From assembly GCA_963843085.1 (NCBI GenBank), contig CAWJJG010000010.1:1-64000 (forward strand): a stretch of 64,000 nt of DNA. The letters run 5' to 3'. Every line of letters begins with the position of its first letter. Position 1 is the stretch's first letter. Positions 15,716 to 24,059 of the stretch are shown here, piece after piece. Source of the DNA: DASUPK01 sp963843085 (GTDB lineage: Bacteria; Actinomycetota; Thermoleophilia; Solirubrobacterales; 70-9). Under the pieces are notes generated by a model. It made no database searches, was not told where the DNA came from, and worked only from the letters and a program-made list of their open reading frames with translations. The translations under genes and the position numbers were made by a program.

Positions 15716-15895
15716 TCAGTGGATGTGCAGGTTGACGTCGAAGAGCAGAATCAGCGGCCACAGCACGATTGCGAGCAGGGTTGACACGATCTGCCCGATC
15801 GTGTGGTGATGGATGTAGTTGTGGTCTCCGGCGACGAAGACGCCCACAACGAGATAGATGACCGTGAGCAGGCCAGGCCCGCCCCGCCTGGACAT
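15716..15895 (-). CDS. small two-helix membrane protein (59 aa)
   Basis: A 59-residue protein with two hydrophobic segments (TVIYLVVGVFVAG and VSTLLAIVLWPLILLF) separated by a His/Tyr-rich loop DHNYIHHHT. The sequence pattern and good codon usage support a real gene although it is very short. The hydrophobic-HHH-hydrophobic design could bind a metal. It lies between two leftward genes and six bases after the stop of the upstream one, so the three probably form an operon. Confidence 0.65.
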   Translation of the reverse strand: MSRRGGPGLLTVIYLVVGVFVAGDHNYIHHHTIGQIVSTLLAIVLWPLILLFDVNLHIH

Positions 15896-15901
15896 GGCCG
15901 G

Positions 15902-16162
15902 CTAGCTCCGGTCGGGCTGGACATCGGCTGCGCGGTCCTCGTGACGGCCGGCTCGCTCTTCCTCGGCCTGTGCGGCCTCCTTGAGCTCGTCAGCCTTCTC
16001 ACGATGTCCGGCGGCCATGGAGCGGTGGCCTTCTGCCTCCGCCTCCATCCTGCGCCTCTCGCGTTCCCGGGCGATCCGTCGCCTCTGCGTGATCTTCGCC
16101 ACGGCGAACAGCACGACGGCTATCACCACGACGGCGATCACGATGATCACGATGGTTGACAT
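15902..16162 (-). CDS. membrane-anchored coiled-coil protein
   Basis: An 86-residue protein: one N-terminal transmembrane helix (residues 2-23) followed by a strongly charged Arg/Glu/Ala helix (RRRIARERERRRMEAEAEG and onward) that should be a cytoplasmic coiled coil or single alpha helix. Composition resembles YtxH or ATP-synthase b-like stalks, but no family is clear. Likely first gene of a small leftward operon. Confidence 0.65.
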   Translation of the reverse strand: MSTIVIIVIAVVVIAVVLFAVAKITQRRRIARERERRRMEAEAEGHRSMAAGHREKADELKEAAQAEEERAGRHEDRAADVQPDRS

Positions 16163-16221
16163 GCCGCATGCTTACCCGGCCCCAGCAGCCGGAAACGCTC
16201 AATCGTTAGGGTCCTGTTGAG

Positions 16222-16671
16222 GTGACTGACCCCCTGTACAAGAAGCCGGGCTGGTTCACGCGGAACGTCTTCAACCGGTCCGTCGCGCTCCTGCACAAGC
16301 TGGGCCTGAGCCTCCAGGGCTCGCAGACCCTCTCCGTGCGCGGCCGCAAGAGCGGCGAGATGCGCAGCAACCCGGTCAACCCGTTCGAGCTCAACGGGCG
16401 CACCTACCTGTTCTCCCCGCGCGGCACCACCCAGTGGGTGCGCAACATGCGGGCCGCCAAGGAGGGCGAGCTGCACAGCGGCCGCAAGGTCCGGCACTTC
16501 ACCGCCGAGGAGGTTCCGGACCAGGACAAGCTGCCGCTGGTGCGCCTCTATATGGACAAGTGGTCCTGGGAGGTGAAGGGCTTTCTCGGCATCGACGCGA
16601 AGGCCTCAGACGAGGAGATCCAGCGGATCCTGCCGGACCACCCGGCCTTCGTCCTCACCTTCACGGACTGA
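16222..16671 (+). CDS. deazaflavin (F420)-dependent nitroreductase family protein
   Basis: A 149-residue split-barrel protein of the DUF385 / Ddn (F420H2-dependent quinone/nitro-reductase) family. Typical features: N-terminal YKKPGWFTRNVFNRSVALLHKLGLS, TLSVRGRKSGEMRSNPVN (the phosphate-binding R-G-R-K-S-G), then TYLFSPRGTTQWVRNMRA. It should bind F420H2 and reduce quinones or similar compounds near the membrane. The start is GTG 16222. It is convergent with the catalase-like gene. Confidence 0.9.
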   Translation: MTDPLYKKPGWFTRNVFNRSVALLHKLGLSLQGSQTLSVRGRKSGEMRSNPVNPFELNGRTYLFSPRGTTQWVRNMRAAKEGELHSGRKVRHFTAEEVPDQDKLPLVRLYMDKWSWEVKGFLGIDAKASDEEIQRILPDHPAFVLTFTD

Positions 16672-16675
16672 CCGC

Positions 16676-17611
16676 TCAGACGGCGCAGCGGTGCTCGATC
16701 GAGACCGAGTAGGCCTTCGGCCGCGCGGCGAGGATCGGGTCGTCCGAGGGCTCGATGCCGTCCGTCAGGCGCATGGGGTCGAAGACGAGCGGCTCGTCCG
16801 GAGTCTCGGGATCCTCGACGACCTCCGTCACCTCGAGCTCTCCGAGCTCGACGACCTCTCGCTCGCCCTCCCACTCGTGGGTCGGGTCGTCGAGCGGGTC
16901 GTCCTCGTTGGCGAGGGTGAACTCCAGCGTGAAGCGGGCGTTGCCCGACGCGAGTCGTTCGCGGATCTCCTCCTGCAGATAGTCGTCCGATGCGGCTTCG
17001 CGCTGCTCCTCGGTCAGGTACTCGGTGCCCTCCTCGGGCTCCCAGACATAGCGGCCCCAATGACCGCCGCCCTCGGCGTCGATCAGGCGGAAGGCATGGA
17101 GCGCGCGGTAGTCGGAGGTCGCGAAGCTGGTCGTCGGGGCGAGCTTGCCCATGCTCTTCTGGATGGCGATCCCGGTCTCCGGATGCTCGCCGAGGAACGC
17201 GCCGAGCTTCTCGGTGTCAGGGTGACCGGTCTCGGGGTCCGGGATCCGAGCGCGGGTGAAGGCCAGGAAATCCTCCGGCGTTCGGACCATGAAGACGACG
17301 AGAGGCACGGAGACGATGTCGGTCTCGCTCCCATCCGGCAGATGGAACTTGACGGCCATCCCGCGGCCGGCGATCGCGTGGGCGTCCGACGTGTTGGGAT
17401 TGCCGCTGGCATTCGAGAAGCGAACGGTCACCTCGACCGGGTCCCCCTGGAGATGCGCAGCGCGAGAGAGCTTCGACGCCTCGGGAGTGGGGGTGAAGGT
17501 CCCCTTGCAGACGCTTCCCTTGGCGTGGACGGCGCGGTGGCCGGGATACGGCCCGCCACTGGCGGCGTTGAGCGTGTCCACGATCTCCTCCCACAGCGTT
17601 GCGCTCGCCAC
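16676..17611 (-). CDS. catalase-like heme peroxidase (SrpA/catalase-related)
   Basis: A 311-residue, small-subunit catalase-fold protein, shorter than true catalases (about 480 residues). The distal His lies in GHRAVHAKG near residue 28, the conserved Asn in RFSNASGNPN near 70, and the proximal R-x-x-x-Y (RPKAY) near residue 300. It belongs with the catalase-family peroxidases (SrpA-like), which use peroxide to oxidise organic substrates and have weak catalase activity. Located in the cytoplasm, as no signal peptide is seen. It adds to the window's oxidative-stress genes. Confidence 0.88.
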   Translation of the reverse strand: MASATLWEEIVDTLNAASGGPYPGHRAVHAKGSVCKGTFTPTPEASKLSRAAHLQGDPVEVTVRFSNASGNPNTSDAHAIAGRGMAVKFHLPDGSETDIVSVPLVVFMVRTPEDFLAFTRARIPDPETGHPDTEKLGAFLGEHPETGIAIQKSMGKLAPTTSFATSDYRALHAFRLIDAEGGGHWGRYVWEPEEGTEYLTEEQREAASDDYLQEEIRERLASGNARFTLEFTLANEDDPLDDPTHEWEGEREVVELGELEVTEVVEDPETPDEPLVFDPMRLTDGIEPSDDPILAARPKAYSVSIEHRCAV

Positions 17612-17640
17612 GAGACGCAGACTAGTTCAGTACCGCCAAG

Positions 17641-18036
17641 ATGGATCGCGTGATCCTCATCTATGACTCCGACTGCGGCTTCTGCCGCTGGAGCCTGGGC
17701 AAGGTGCTCGCCTGGGATCGCTACCGGTCGGTGAGGCCCGTCGCGCTGGGGACTGAGGAGGCGAACCGGCTGCTGGGCGACATGCCCGGCGACGAGCAGC
17801 GCTCCTCGTGGCATCTGGTCGACGACGCGGGCGAGGTCCACTCCGCCGGAGCCGGCTTCGAGCCGCTGTTCGGGCGGTTGCCCGGCGGCCGCCCCTTCGC
17901 GTCCGCCGCGCGCCGGCTACCCCATGCGACCGAGGGCGGCTACCGGTTCGTCTCGGGCAACCGCGGCATCTGGGGCAGGTTCGTCACGGACGGCGCGAAG
18001 CGCCGCGCCGACGAGAGAATCGCCGCTCGCAGTTAA
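17641..18036 (+). CDS. DCC family thiol-disulfide oxidoreductase (DUF393)
   Basis: A 131-residue thioredoxin-like protein of the DCC family. The family motif D-x-D-C-x-x-C is at residues 9-15 (DSDCGFC). The rest carries the short HLVDDAGEVHSAGAGFEPLF pattern also typical of the group. Possible thiol-disulfide exchange; partner unknown. Its stop overlaps that of the convergent ABC permease through a shared TTAA at 18033-18036. Confidence 0.9.
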   Translation: MDRVILIYDSDCGFCRWSLGKVLAWDRYRSVRPVALGTEEANRLLGDMPGDEQRSSWHLVDDAGEVHSAGAGFEPLFGRLPGGRPFASAARRLPHATEGGYRFVSGNRGIWGRFVTDGAKRRADERIAARS

Positions 18037-18803
18037 CCCGCCGCTTCGGCCTGGCGCAGGCCGCGGAACATGAAGATGGTCACCAGGGCGAGCAGCGTGA
18101 CGACGATGCCCAGCGTCGCCAGGTAATCGGTGCCCGTTCCCGCGATCAGGTCGCGGGCGGTCTCCATCACGTGAGTTACCGGGTTGAACGGGGCGACCGC
18201 GTGGACCCAGCCGCCGAGCAGATGCCGCGGGACGTAGACGGGGGCGAGGAAGAGGAAGAGGAAGACCGGCACCTGCATCAGCGGGGTCGCCTGCAGGCTC
18301 CGGAAGCGCAGCGCCACGCCGGCGGCGAAGAGCAGGCCGGTGACGTTGATGATCGCCGCGAGCGCGTACATCCCGAACACGTCGAGGCCGCCGCCGCTGA
18401 TGTTCAGGCCGACGAGCAGCGCAACCAGGGTGACGACGGTGATCGTGATCGCGGCGCGAATCAGCGCGACGACCCCGTAGCCGACCACGAGCGCGCTGCG
18501 GTGAGGGGTGGCCAGCAACAAGCGGCGCCCGAAGCCGAACTGGAAATCGGCGGCGATCGAGAAGCCGCTGAACACGCCGCCGAACGCGGCGCTCTGGCAG
18601 AGGACGAAGGCGAAGATGAACGAGGTGTAGCCGGGGGGATAGTCGAAGCCGGGCACGTTGCTGATCGCCGAGAGGCCACCGGCGAAGGCCGTGAAGAAGA
18701 AGAGCGGCATGAGCATCGGCGGGAGGAAGAGCAGCGGATTCGTGAACAGGCTGTGCAGCAGCCTCCAGGCGAGCCCGCCGACGACCGAGAAGTAGCGCCT
18801 CAC
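18033..18803 (-). CDS. ABC-2 type transporter permease
   Basis: A 256-residue ABC-2 permease with six predicted helices. Recognisable parts are FTNPLLFLPPMLMPLFFFTAF, the conserved FQFGFGRRLLLATPHRSALV amphipathic region, and the C-terminal HAVAPFNPVTHVMETARDL motif shared with daunorubicin/ABC-2 exporters. GTG 18803 overlaps the upstream permease stop (GTGA). With the other permease and the ATPase it should form an exporter of drugs, lipids or polyketides. Confidence 0.87.
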   Translation of the reverse strand: MRRYFSVVGGLAWRLLHSLFTNPLLFLPPMLMPLFFFTAFAGGLSAISNVPGFDYPPGYTSFIFAFVLCQSAAFGGVFSGFSIAADFQFGFGRRLLLATPHRSALVVGYGVVALIRAAITITVVTLVALLVGLNISGGGLDVFGMYALAAIINVTGLLFAAGVALRFRSLQATPLMQVPVFLFLFLAPVYVPRHLLGGWVHAVAPFNPVTHVMETARDLIAGTGTDYLATLGIVVTLLALVTIFMFRGLRQAEAAG

Positions 18804-19618
18804 GTGCGGACCATCCTTTCCTTCAACCCGGTGGCCGCGAAGTAGAGGCCGATCGCCAGGATGCCGAGCGCGCAGCCGAAGCCGAGTGCCAGCGCCTCGC
18901 CGTCCCATCCGACGATCAGGAGGCTGCGCAGCCCCTCGACCATGTAGCTGACCGGGTTGTAGGTCGCGACCGTGCGGAACCAGTCGGTCTGGATCAGGTT
19001 GCGAGGCAGGCTCATCGAGCTCATGAAGAGGAAGACGAAGATCAGCGGGAAGAGGCTCTGGACCTTCTCCGGTGCGTCCACGCGCATTCCGATCGCCAGG
19101 CCGATGCTGCCGAAGGCCAGGCAGATGCAGACGACCAGCGCGACCATCACGAGCGCGCCCCCGAAACCGGCCTCGATGTGGGCGCCGGCGATCAGTCCGA
19201 CCGAGATGTAGGTCGCGGCCTGGAGGAGGCCCAGGGCGAGCGTTCCGGCGAGCTGCCCGGCCACCAGCGCCGCCGGGTGGATCGGGGTCAGCTGCAGCCG
19301 GTTGAAGAACCCGCCCTGGTTGTCCTCGGCGAGGTTCTGGCCGGTGCCGATCACGGCGAAGACCCCGGCCTGAATGAAGGCGAAGGCCAGGGAGAAGGTG
19401 ATGTAGGAGTTGGTGGGGAAGCCCGGGAGGGAGGTCGCCGACTTCAGGCCGACGGAGTTGATCGCCAGCAGGATGAGCGGGAAGGTCGTCGCCGGGATCA
19501 CCGCGGCGGGCTGGCGGAGGGTGCGCGTGATCGAACGCCGGGCGAGCTCGGGCGCCTGCGTCCAGATCGAGGGGCGCCTGTGGACGGGCGCCGAGATCGG
19601 TAGGGCGGCCGCCTCCAT
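18800..19618 (-). CDS. ABC-2 type transporter permease
   Basis: A 272-residue ABC-2 permease, paralogous to the one downstream. It has a basic N-terminal amphipathic segment, six helices, the GGFFNRLQLTPIHPAALVAGQ loop typical of the DrrB group, and VATYNPVSYMVEGLRSL near the end. Its start overlaps the ATPase stop by one base (TGATG), and its stop overlaps the next start by four, so all three genes are translationally coupled. Confidence 0.88.
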   Translation of the reverse strand: MEAAALPISAPVHRRPSIWTQAPELARRSITRTLRQPAAVIPATTFPLILLAINSVGLKSATSLPGFPTNSYITFSLAFAFIQAGVFAVIGTGQNLAEDNQGGFFNRLQLTPIHPAALVAGQLAGTLALGLLQAATYISVGLIAGAHIEAGFGGALVMVALVVCICLAFGSIGLAIGMRVDAPEKVQSLFPLIFVFLFMSSMSLPRNLIQTDWFRTVATYNPVSYMVEGLRSLLIVGWDGEALALGFGCALGILAIGLYFAATGLKERMVRT

Positions 19619-20655
19619 CAGGCGGGGGATCCTTCGAGCGCGGGCTGCTCCCCGGTCTCCCCCTCCTTCACGGCCTCGGCCTGGGCGCCCTCGAGGGAGC
19701 GCCCGGTCTTGGCGAGGAAGACGTCGTTGAGGCTCGCCTCGTGGAGCTCGAGGTTCGCGACCTTGATGTCGGCCTGGTCGAAGGCGCGGATGATGTTGGG
19801 GAGCTCCTCGCCGCCATCCGAGTCGAGTCTGACCGCGGCGCCCTGGGGGGTGCCGGGAACCAGTTCGCCGAACGGCCGCAGCAACTCCACCGCGCGGTCG
19901 CGCTCCTGGTGGTCGGTGGGAACGACCTCCACCGTCGGGCGGCCGACCTCGGCCTTGAGCGCCTCCGGCGTGCCGGCGGCGACGATCTTGCCGTCGTCGA
20001 TGATCCCGAGGTGGTCGGCGAGCTGGTCGGCCTCCTCGAGGTACTGGGTCGTCAGGAAGACAGTCATCCCCTCGTCTCGCGAGAGACGCGCGACCTCGTC
20101 CCAGAGTGCGCTGCGGCTCTGGATGTCGAGGCCAGTCGTGGGCTCGTCGAGGAAGAGGACGCGCGGGCCGTGCAGCAGGGCAAGGGCGAGGTCGAGACGG
20201 CGCTTCATCCCACCCGAGTAGCCGCCGACCTTGCGGTCCGCGGCATCCGCGAGACCGACCCGCTCGATCAGCTCGTCCCCGCGCTTGGTTCGCTCCGCCT
20301 TCTGCATGCCGTGGAGCGCGCCCTGAAGTCGCATGTGCTCGCGGGCGGTCAGGTTCGGATCGAGCGCGGCTTCCTGAAGGGCGGCGCCGATCGCGTCGCG
20401 CACGTCGGCGCCCTGCTTGACGACGTCGAAGCCGGCGACCGTCGCCGAGCCCGCGGTGGGCGGGAGGAGGGTGGTGAGCATGTGAACGGTCGTGGACTTG
20501 CCGGCCCCGTTCGGGCCGAGGAAGCCGTAGATCTCACCGGGCTTGACCTCGAGGTCGATTCCGTCGACCGCGCGGACGCTGCCCTTGAACTCACGTACCA
20601 GGCCGTTGACCTCGATGCCGTTGGCCTCCGACTGGACTCCGTTCCTGCTCTGCAT
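19618..20655 (-). CDS. ABC transporter ATP-binding protein (DrrA-like)
   Basis: A 345-residue ATPase of the daunorubicin-resistance (DrrA/CcmA) type. Walker A is GPNGAGKST (near residue 45), signature GGYSGGMKRRLDLA, Walker B RVLFLDEPTTGLD, and H-loop-position residue Gln in TTQYLEEAD. A C-terminal accessory domain (residues about 240-345) matches DUF4162-like tails. It powers the two permeases downstream. The start follows GGAGGGGGA. It is divergent from a MarR gene that may repress the operon. Confidence 0.92.
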   Translation of the reverse strand: MQSRNGVQSEANGIEVNGLVREFKGSVRAVDGIDLEVKPGEIYGFLGPNGAGKSTTVHMLTTLLPPTAGSATVAGFDVVKQGADVRDAIGAALQEAALDPNLTAREHMRLQGALHGMQKAERTKRGDELIERVGLADAADRKVGGYSGGMKRRLDLALALLHGPRVLFLDEPTTGLDIQSRSALWDEVARLSRDEGMTVFLTTQYLEEADQLADHLGIIDDGKIVAAGTPEALKAEVGRPTVEVVPTDHQERDRAVELLRPFGELVPGTPQGAAVRLDSDGGEELPNIIRAFDQADIKVANLELHEASLNDVFLAKTGRSLEGAQAEAVKEGETGEQPALEGSPA

Positions 20656-20764
20656 CCGGATTCCCCCTCCGGTGTGGTCGATTGCGAAGGACGGCAGTAT
20701 ACATAGATAGTTGAACCTTGCAACCTTGTATGTATGAAACGTTCCCGGTAGACTCCCAGGCAAG
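20656..20764. promoter_or_regulatory. divergent promoter/operator region of the ABC exporter and MarR genes
   Basis: An AT-rich island. It contains inverted arms ATACATA (20699-20705) and TATGTAT (20729-20735), and between them a direct repeat of AACCTTG (20714-20720 and 20722-20728). Leftward, TTGCAA then 16 bp then TATACT gives a sigma70 promoter for the ABC operon. Rightward, TTGTAT (20726-20731), 17 bp, then TAGACT (20749-20754) would start transcription only a few bases before the MarR ATG at 20765. A MarR dimer bound here would cover both promoters. Confidence 0.65.
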
Positions 20765-21307
20765 ATGGCCAAGGGGAAGGATTCAGAAATGCGTCGCCAG
20801 GGGCCCGGTCCGGAATCCTGGCTCGCCGGAGAGCTGGGTCGCACCGATCCGGGAAGCCAGGCCTGGAGCCTGATGCATTGGCTGATGGTGACCAACAAGC
20901 ACCGGCTGTTCGCGATGGCCCAGGAGTTCGAGCTAGCGCCTCAGCAGATGATCGCCCTGAGGATGCTCGCGTCGGGGCCGCGCAAGATGAGCGAGCTGGC
21001 CCAGGCCCTCTTCTGCGACAACTCGAACGTCACGGGCATCGTCGACCGCCTCGAGGAGCGTGGCCTGGTGCGCAGGGAGGCCGCCACGGGGGACCGCCGC
21101 GTGAAGCTCCTCGTTCTGACCAAGGAGGGCGAGCGGATACGGGTCGAGATCACCAGGCGAATGGCTGAGCCGCCTCCGCCGATCGCCTCGCTCTCGGAGA
21201 AGGACCAGCGCCAGCTCCGCGACATCCTCCAGCGCGCGGTCGAGAGCGTCACGGACGCCGAGGCCGCCGACGCCCTGGCCGGCAAGACGTCCACCGTAAC
21301 GACCTGA
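20765..21307 (+). CDS. MarR family transcriptional regulator
   Basis: A 180-residue winged-helix regulator. The MarR DNA-binding core is visible as APQQMIALRMLASGPRKMSELAQALFCDNSNVTGIVDRLEERGLV (about residues 58-104), followed by the wing RREAATGDRRVKLLVLTKEG. It probably represses itself and the divergent ABC-2 exporter, releasing DNA when it binds a phenolic or drug-like ligand. No ribosome site is obvious, consistent with a leaderless message. Confidence 0.92.
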   Translation: MAKGKDSEMRRQGPGPESWLAGELGRTDPGSQAWSLMHWLMVTNKHRLFAMAQEFELAPQQMIALRMLASGPRKMSELAQALFCDNSNVTGIVDRLEERGLVRREAATGDRRVKLLVLTKEGERIRVEITRRMAEPPPPIASLSEKDQRQLRDILQRAVESVTDAEAADALAGKTSTVTT

Positions 21308-21314
21308 ATCCGGG

Positions 21315-22406
21315 CTAGGTGACCTCTGGCGCCGGGGTGGGCCCGCCGGCTTCCTCTTCCGCCGCCGTGACCTCGCGCCGGTACTCGCGGTACTCGTGCA
21401 GCCCGATCTGGATGGACGCCGCGGCGGGAATCGCGAGGATCGCGCCGAGGATGCCGAACAGCGTGCTGCCGAACAGGACGGCGACCAGGACGACGAACGC
21501 CTCGATCTTCGTGGCCCGCTTCTGGATCTGCGGCTGGATCAGGTAGTTCTCGACCTGCTGGTAGACGACCGCGAAGATCACCCAGATGATCAGCGCGATC
21601 GGGAAGTTGACGAACGCGGTGACGATCGCGACCAGGATCGCGCCCAGGGTCGCCCCTACGACGGGGATCAGGTCGGCGACGAAGATGACCACGGCGAGCG
21701 GGCCCGCGAACGGGACCCCGAGGATGGTCAGCACGATGAACGCGGAAAGCCCCGCGATCGTCGCCTGCAGCAGCGCGCCGCCGACGTAGTTGCCGACCGC
21801 GTTGGCTATCCGCCGGAGCGTCCGCTCGATTCGCTCGGCGTGTTCCGGTCTCTGCATTCGTACGAAGTTCTCGATCCATCTCGGCCCGGCGGCCACCATG
21901 AAGATGCTCAGCACCAGGATCGACAGCCCGGCGAAGATCGAGCTGACCAGGCCGAAGCCGATGTCGCGCAGGACGCCGGCGGCGTCCCCGGCCTTGCTCG
22001 GGAGCTTGTTCGCCTCGTCCGAGAGCTTCTGTGTGATGTCGAACTTGTTGTTGAGGTCGTTGAGTGTCTTGTTCTTGTGGACGTAGTTCTCGACGTCGGT
22101 CACGTAGTGGGGGGCGTTGGTGGCCACGTCGGAGGCCTGGTTCACGATCGGAGGTACCAGGACGGCGCCGAGCCCGATGGGGATCAGCAGCAGCCCGAAG
22201 TAGACGAGCGCGATCGCGAGCCCCCGCTTCATATAGCGCTGGAAGAAGTTGACCGGTCCGGCCACGGCGACGGCCAGAAAGGCGGCGATGATCAGCCAGC
22301 TGATGGGCTGGCGCAGCAGGTAGATGACGTAGAGGACGAGGAAGACCCCCACGACGACGAGCACGTTGCGCGCGATCGCGCGCGCCGGTGAGTCGATATT
22401 GGGCAT
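21315..22406 (-). CDS. AI-2E family transporter
   Basis: A 363-residue membrane protein of the AI-2E (PerM/TqsA) family with seven to eight predicted helices. It has the typical N-terminal helix pair, a large soluble segment (residues about 110-165, HYVTDVENYVHKNKTLNDL), and the C-terminal block IWVIFAVVYQQVENYLIQPQI plus FGILGAILAIPAAASIQI that defines the family. Transport substrate unknown: members have been linked to autoinducer-2 export, sodium/proton antiport or general permease roles. Confidence 0.93.
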   Translation of the reverse strand: MPNIDSPARAIARNVLVVVGVFLVLYVIYLLRQPISWLIIAAFLAVAVAGPVNFFQRYMKRGLAIALVYFGLLLIPIGLGAVLVPPIVNQASDVATNAPHYVTDVENYVHKNKTLNDLNNKFDITQKLSDEANKLPSKAGDAAGVLRDIGFGLVSSIFAGLSILVLSIFMVAAGPRWIENFVRMQRPEHAERIERTLRRIANAVGNYVGGALLQATIAGLSAFIVLTILGVPFAGPLAVVIFVADLIPVVGATLGAILVAIVTAFVNFPIALIIWVIFAVVYQQVENYLIQPQIQKRATKIEAFVVLVAVLFGSTLFGILGAILAIPAAASIQIGLHEYREYRREVTAAEEEAGGPTPAPEVT

Positions 22407-22494
22407 GCCGACCCTCTCTATTCGGGGCCGGGGCGAGCCTTCCTACGCACGAAATCATCCGAACAGCGGCTGGGGAAAAGCGGCCCGTTGGCGA

Positions 22495-22718
22495 TCAGGG
22501 TGGGGTCACGCCCGCTTCGTCGAAGACGGGCTTCACCCCTGCAGCGTCCGTCCTGTGCAAGAAGCCGCGACTGGTCACTCCACCACCCCTGAAGCTGTAG
22601 TCGAGGGCTTCCTTCGGCGCGACTGCGTCCGGCTGGATGCTCACATCGCCGCTGCCGCCGTAGCTCCCGATCAGCAGCGCGAGGAGCGCAACCACGGGAT
22701 CAGCCGCCGACCGAACAT
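22495..22718 (-). pseudogene. small membrane/secreted protein gene, probably frameshifted
   Basis: From ATG 22718 the frame reads MFGRRLIP and then shifts out after a few codons. One base later, a second frame continues as VALLALLIGSYGGSGD and on to a stop at 22495. Joined, these would give a basic N-terminus, one transmembrane or signal segment and a roughly 50-residue tail, which is a normal small exported protein. So a one-base deletion, or a sequencing error, near 22695 is likely. Alternatively GTG 22695 is the true start and the first part is chance. The 3' end also forms a hairpin (GGGGT...ACCCC, 22500-22537). Otherwise the 22407-22742 gap holds nothing I recognise. Confidence 0.4.
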
Positions 22719-22742
22719 GGCCAAACCCTAGTATCGGCCCGG

Positions 22743-23231
22743 ATGGCGGAGGAACCCGTAGCCGAAGGTCCGCGCGCGCTCGCCGAGGGGGTCGAGGTGA
22801 GGGCCGCCCGCGAGGATGAGATCGACGATCTCATGCCGCTGATGCGGGCCTATTGCGAGTTCTACGAGTCCTCGCCTCCGGAGGAGGGCGTCGTCGAGAT
22901 GCTTCGGACCCTGATCACCGATCCATCCCAGGGCGCCGTCTTCATCGCCCGCAAGGAGGGGAGTGCGGTCGGCGTTGCGACGCTCGACTGGAAGTGGTCG
23001 AGCCTGAAGGGCGCCCGGCTCGGCTATCTCGAGGACCTCTATGTGGATCCCGATACCCGAGGAAGCGGGATCGCGGACGCCCTGATCGAGATCTGCGCCG
23101 ACCGCTGCCGGGAGCTCGGGATGCCGGCGCTGGAATGGCTCACCGCGCCCGACAATCACCGGGCCCAGAACGTCTACAACCGCACCGGCGCCGAGTCGGA
23201 CGCCTACGTCGAGTACGACCTCGAGCTGTGA
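22743..23231 (+). CDS. GNAT family N-acetyltransferase
   Basis: A 162-residue GNAT acyltransferase. The acetyl-CoA-binding motif A appears as LGYLEDLYVDPDTRGSGIADALI (about residues 95-118, R/Q-x-x-G-x-G/A variant RGSGIA), and the C-terminal NHRAQNVYNRTGAE is the usual motif B. Substrate unknown, possibly a small amine or a protein N-terminus. It heads a three-gene operon with a hydrolase and a VOC protein. Confidence 0.92.
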   Translation: MAEEPVAEGPRALAEGVEVRAAREDEIDDLMPLMRAYCEFYESSPPEEGVVEMLRTLITDPSQGAVFIARKEGSAVGVATLDWKWSSLKGARLGYLEDLYVDPDTRGSGIADALIEICADRCRELGMPALEWLTAPDNHRAQNVYNRTGAESDAYVEYDLEL

Positions 23232-24046
23232 GCCCGCGGCGCCGCGCGCCTCGGCGCTCCGGCCGGTTGAATTTCGTCCGAGCGGGGGAGGGGCCGCCGC
23301 TGCTGTTGCTCCACTCGCTCGGTGGGTCGCTGGTGCAGTGGTCGCCGGTGATGGACACGCTGGCGGCCGAGCGCCAGGTCGTTGCCGTCGATCTGCCGGG
23401 CTTCGGCGAGTCGCCGGAGCTGCCGCAGGGGGTCGAGCCGCGCGCGGCCAACCTCGCGACCGCCGCGCTCGACTTCCTCGACTCGCTGGGGATCGACGGC
23501 AAGCCCGCCGTGGCCGGGATCTCGCTGGGCGGCTGGACCGCGATCGAGTGCGCTCGCCAGGGCGGCGCGAGCGCCGTCGTTGCCCTCTGCCCGGCCGGAT
23601 TCTGGAAGCGATCGCCGGCGTCCTCGAACCAGACCGTCGCGCGAGCGCGTCGCGGCGGCCGGGCGGCGAGCGCGCTGCTGCGGCCGATCATGGCCACGGC
23701 CAGGGGGCGCCGCCAGGCCCTCGGCCGCTTCATCTACCACCCCGAGCGCCTCAGCCCCGGCGAGGCCGAGGCGATCGCCAAGGCTTACGTGACGGCGCCG
23801 GCATACGAGGAGGCGAGCGCCCTGATGCGGGCCGGCCGCGTGGAGGAGCTGAAGGGGATCAAGACCCCGATCACCCTCGCGTGGGCCGAGCACGACACGC
23901 TCGTCCGCAATCGGCCCCTCCCGGACAAGGTGCTGCCGAAGCGGGTCCAGCAGGTGGAGTTGCCGGGCTGCGGGCACGTCCCGACCTGGGACGACCCGCA
24001 GCTGGTTTCACGGGTCATTCTCGCCGGTGCACGTCGAAAGCGATAG
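23228..24046 (+). CDS. alpha/beta fold hydrolase
   Basis: A 272-residue alpha/beta hydrolase with an intact nucleophile elbow GISLGG (Ser near residue 99), the oxyanion-hole HSLGGSLVQW, the acid in WAEHDTLV, and the catalytic His in GCGHVPTWDD. Probably an esterase or C-C hydrolase of unknown substrate. GTG 23228 overlaps the GNAT stop as GTGA, so the pair is coupled. A continuous in-frame extension exists upstream but runs antisense to coding composition. Confidence 0.9.
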   Translation: MSPRRRAPRRSGRLNFVRAGEGPPLLLLHSLGGSLVQWSPVMDTLAAERQVVAVDLPGFGESPELPQGVEPRAANLATAALDFLDSLGIDGKPAVAGISLGGWTAIECARQGGASAVVALCPAGFWKRSPASSNQTVARARRGGRAASALLRPIMATARGRRQALGRFIYHPERLSPGEAEAIAKAYVTAPAYEEASALMRAGRVEELKGIKTPITLAWAEHDTLVRNRPLPDKVLPKRVQQVELPGCGHVPTWDDPQLVSRVILAGARRKR

Positions 24047-24059
24047 AAGGAGAGCGACG

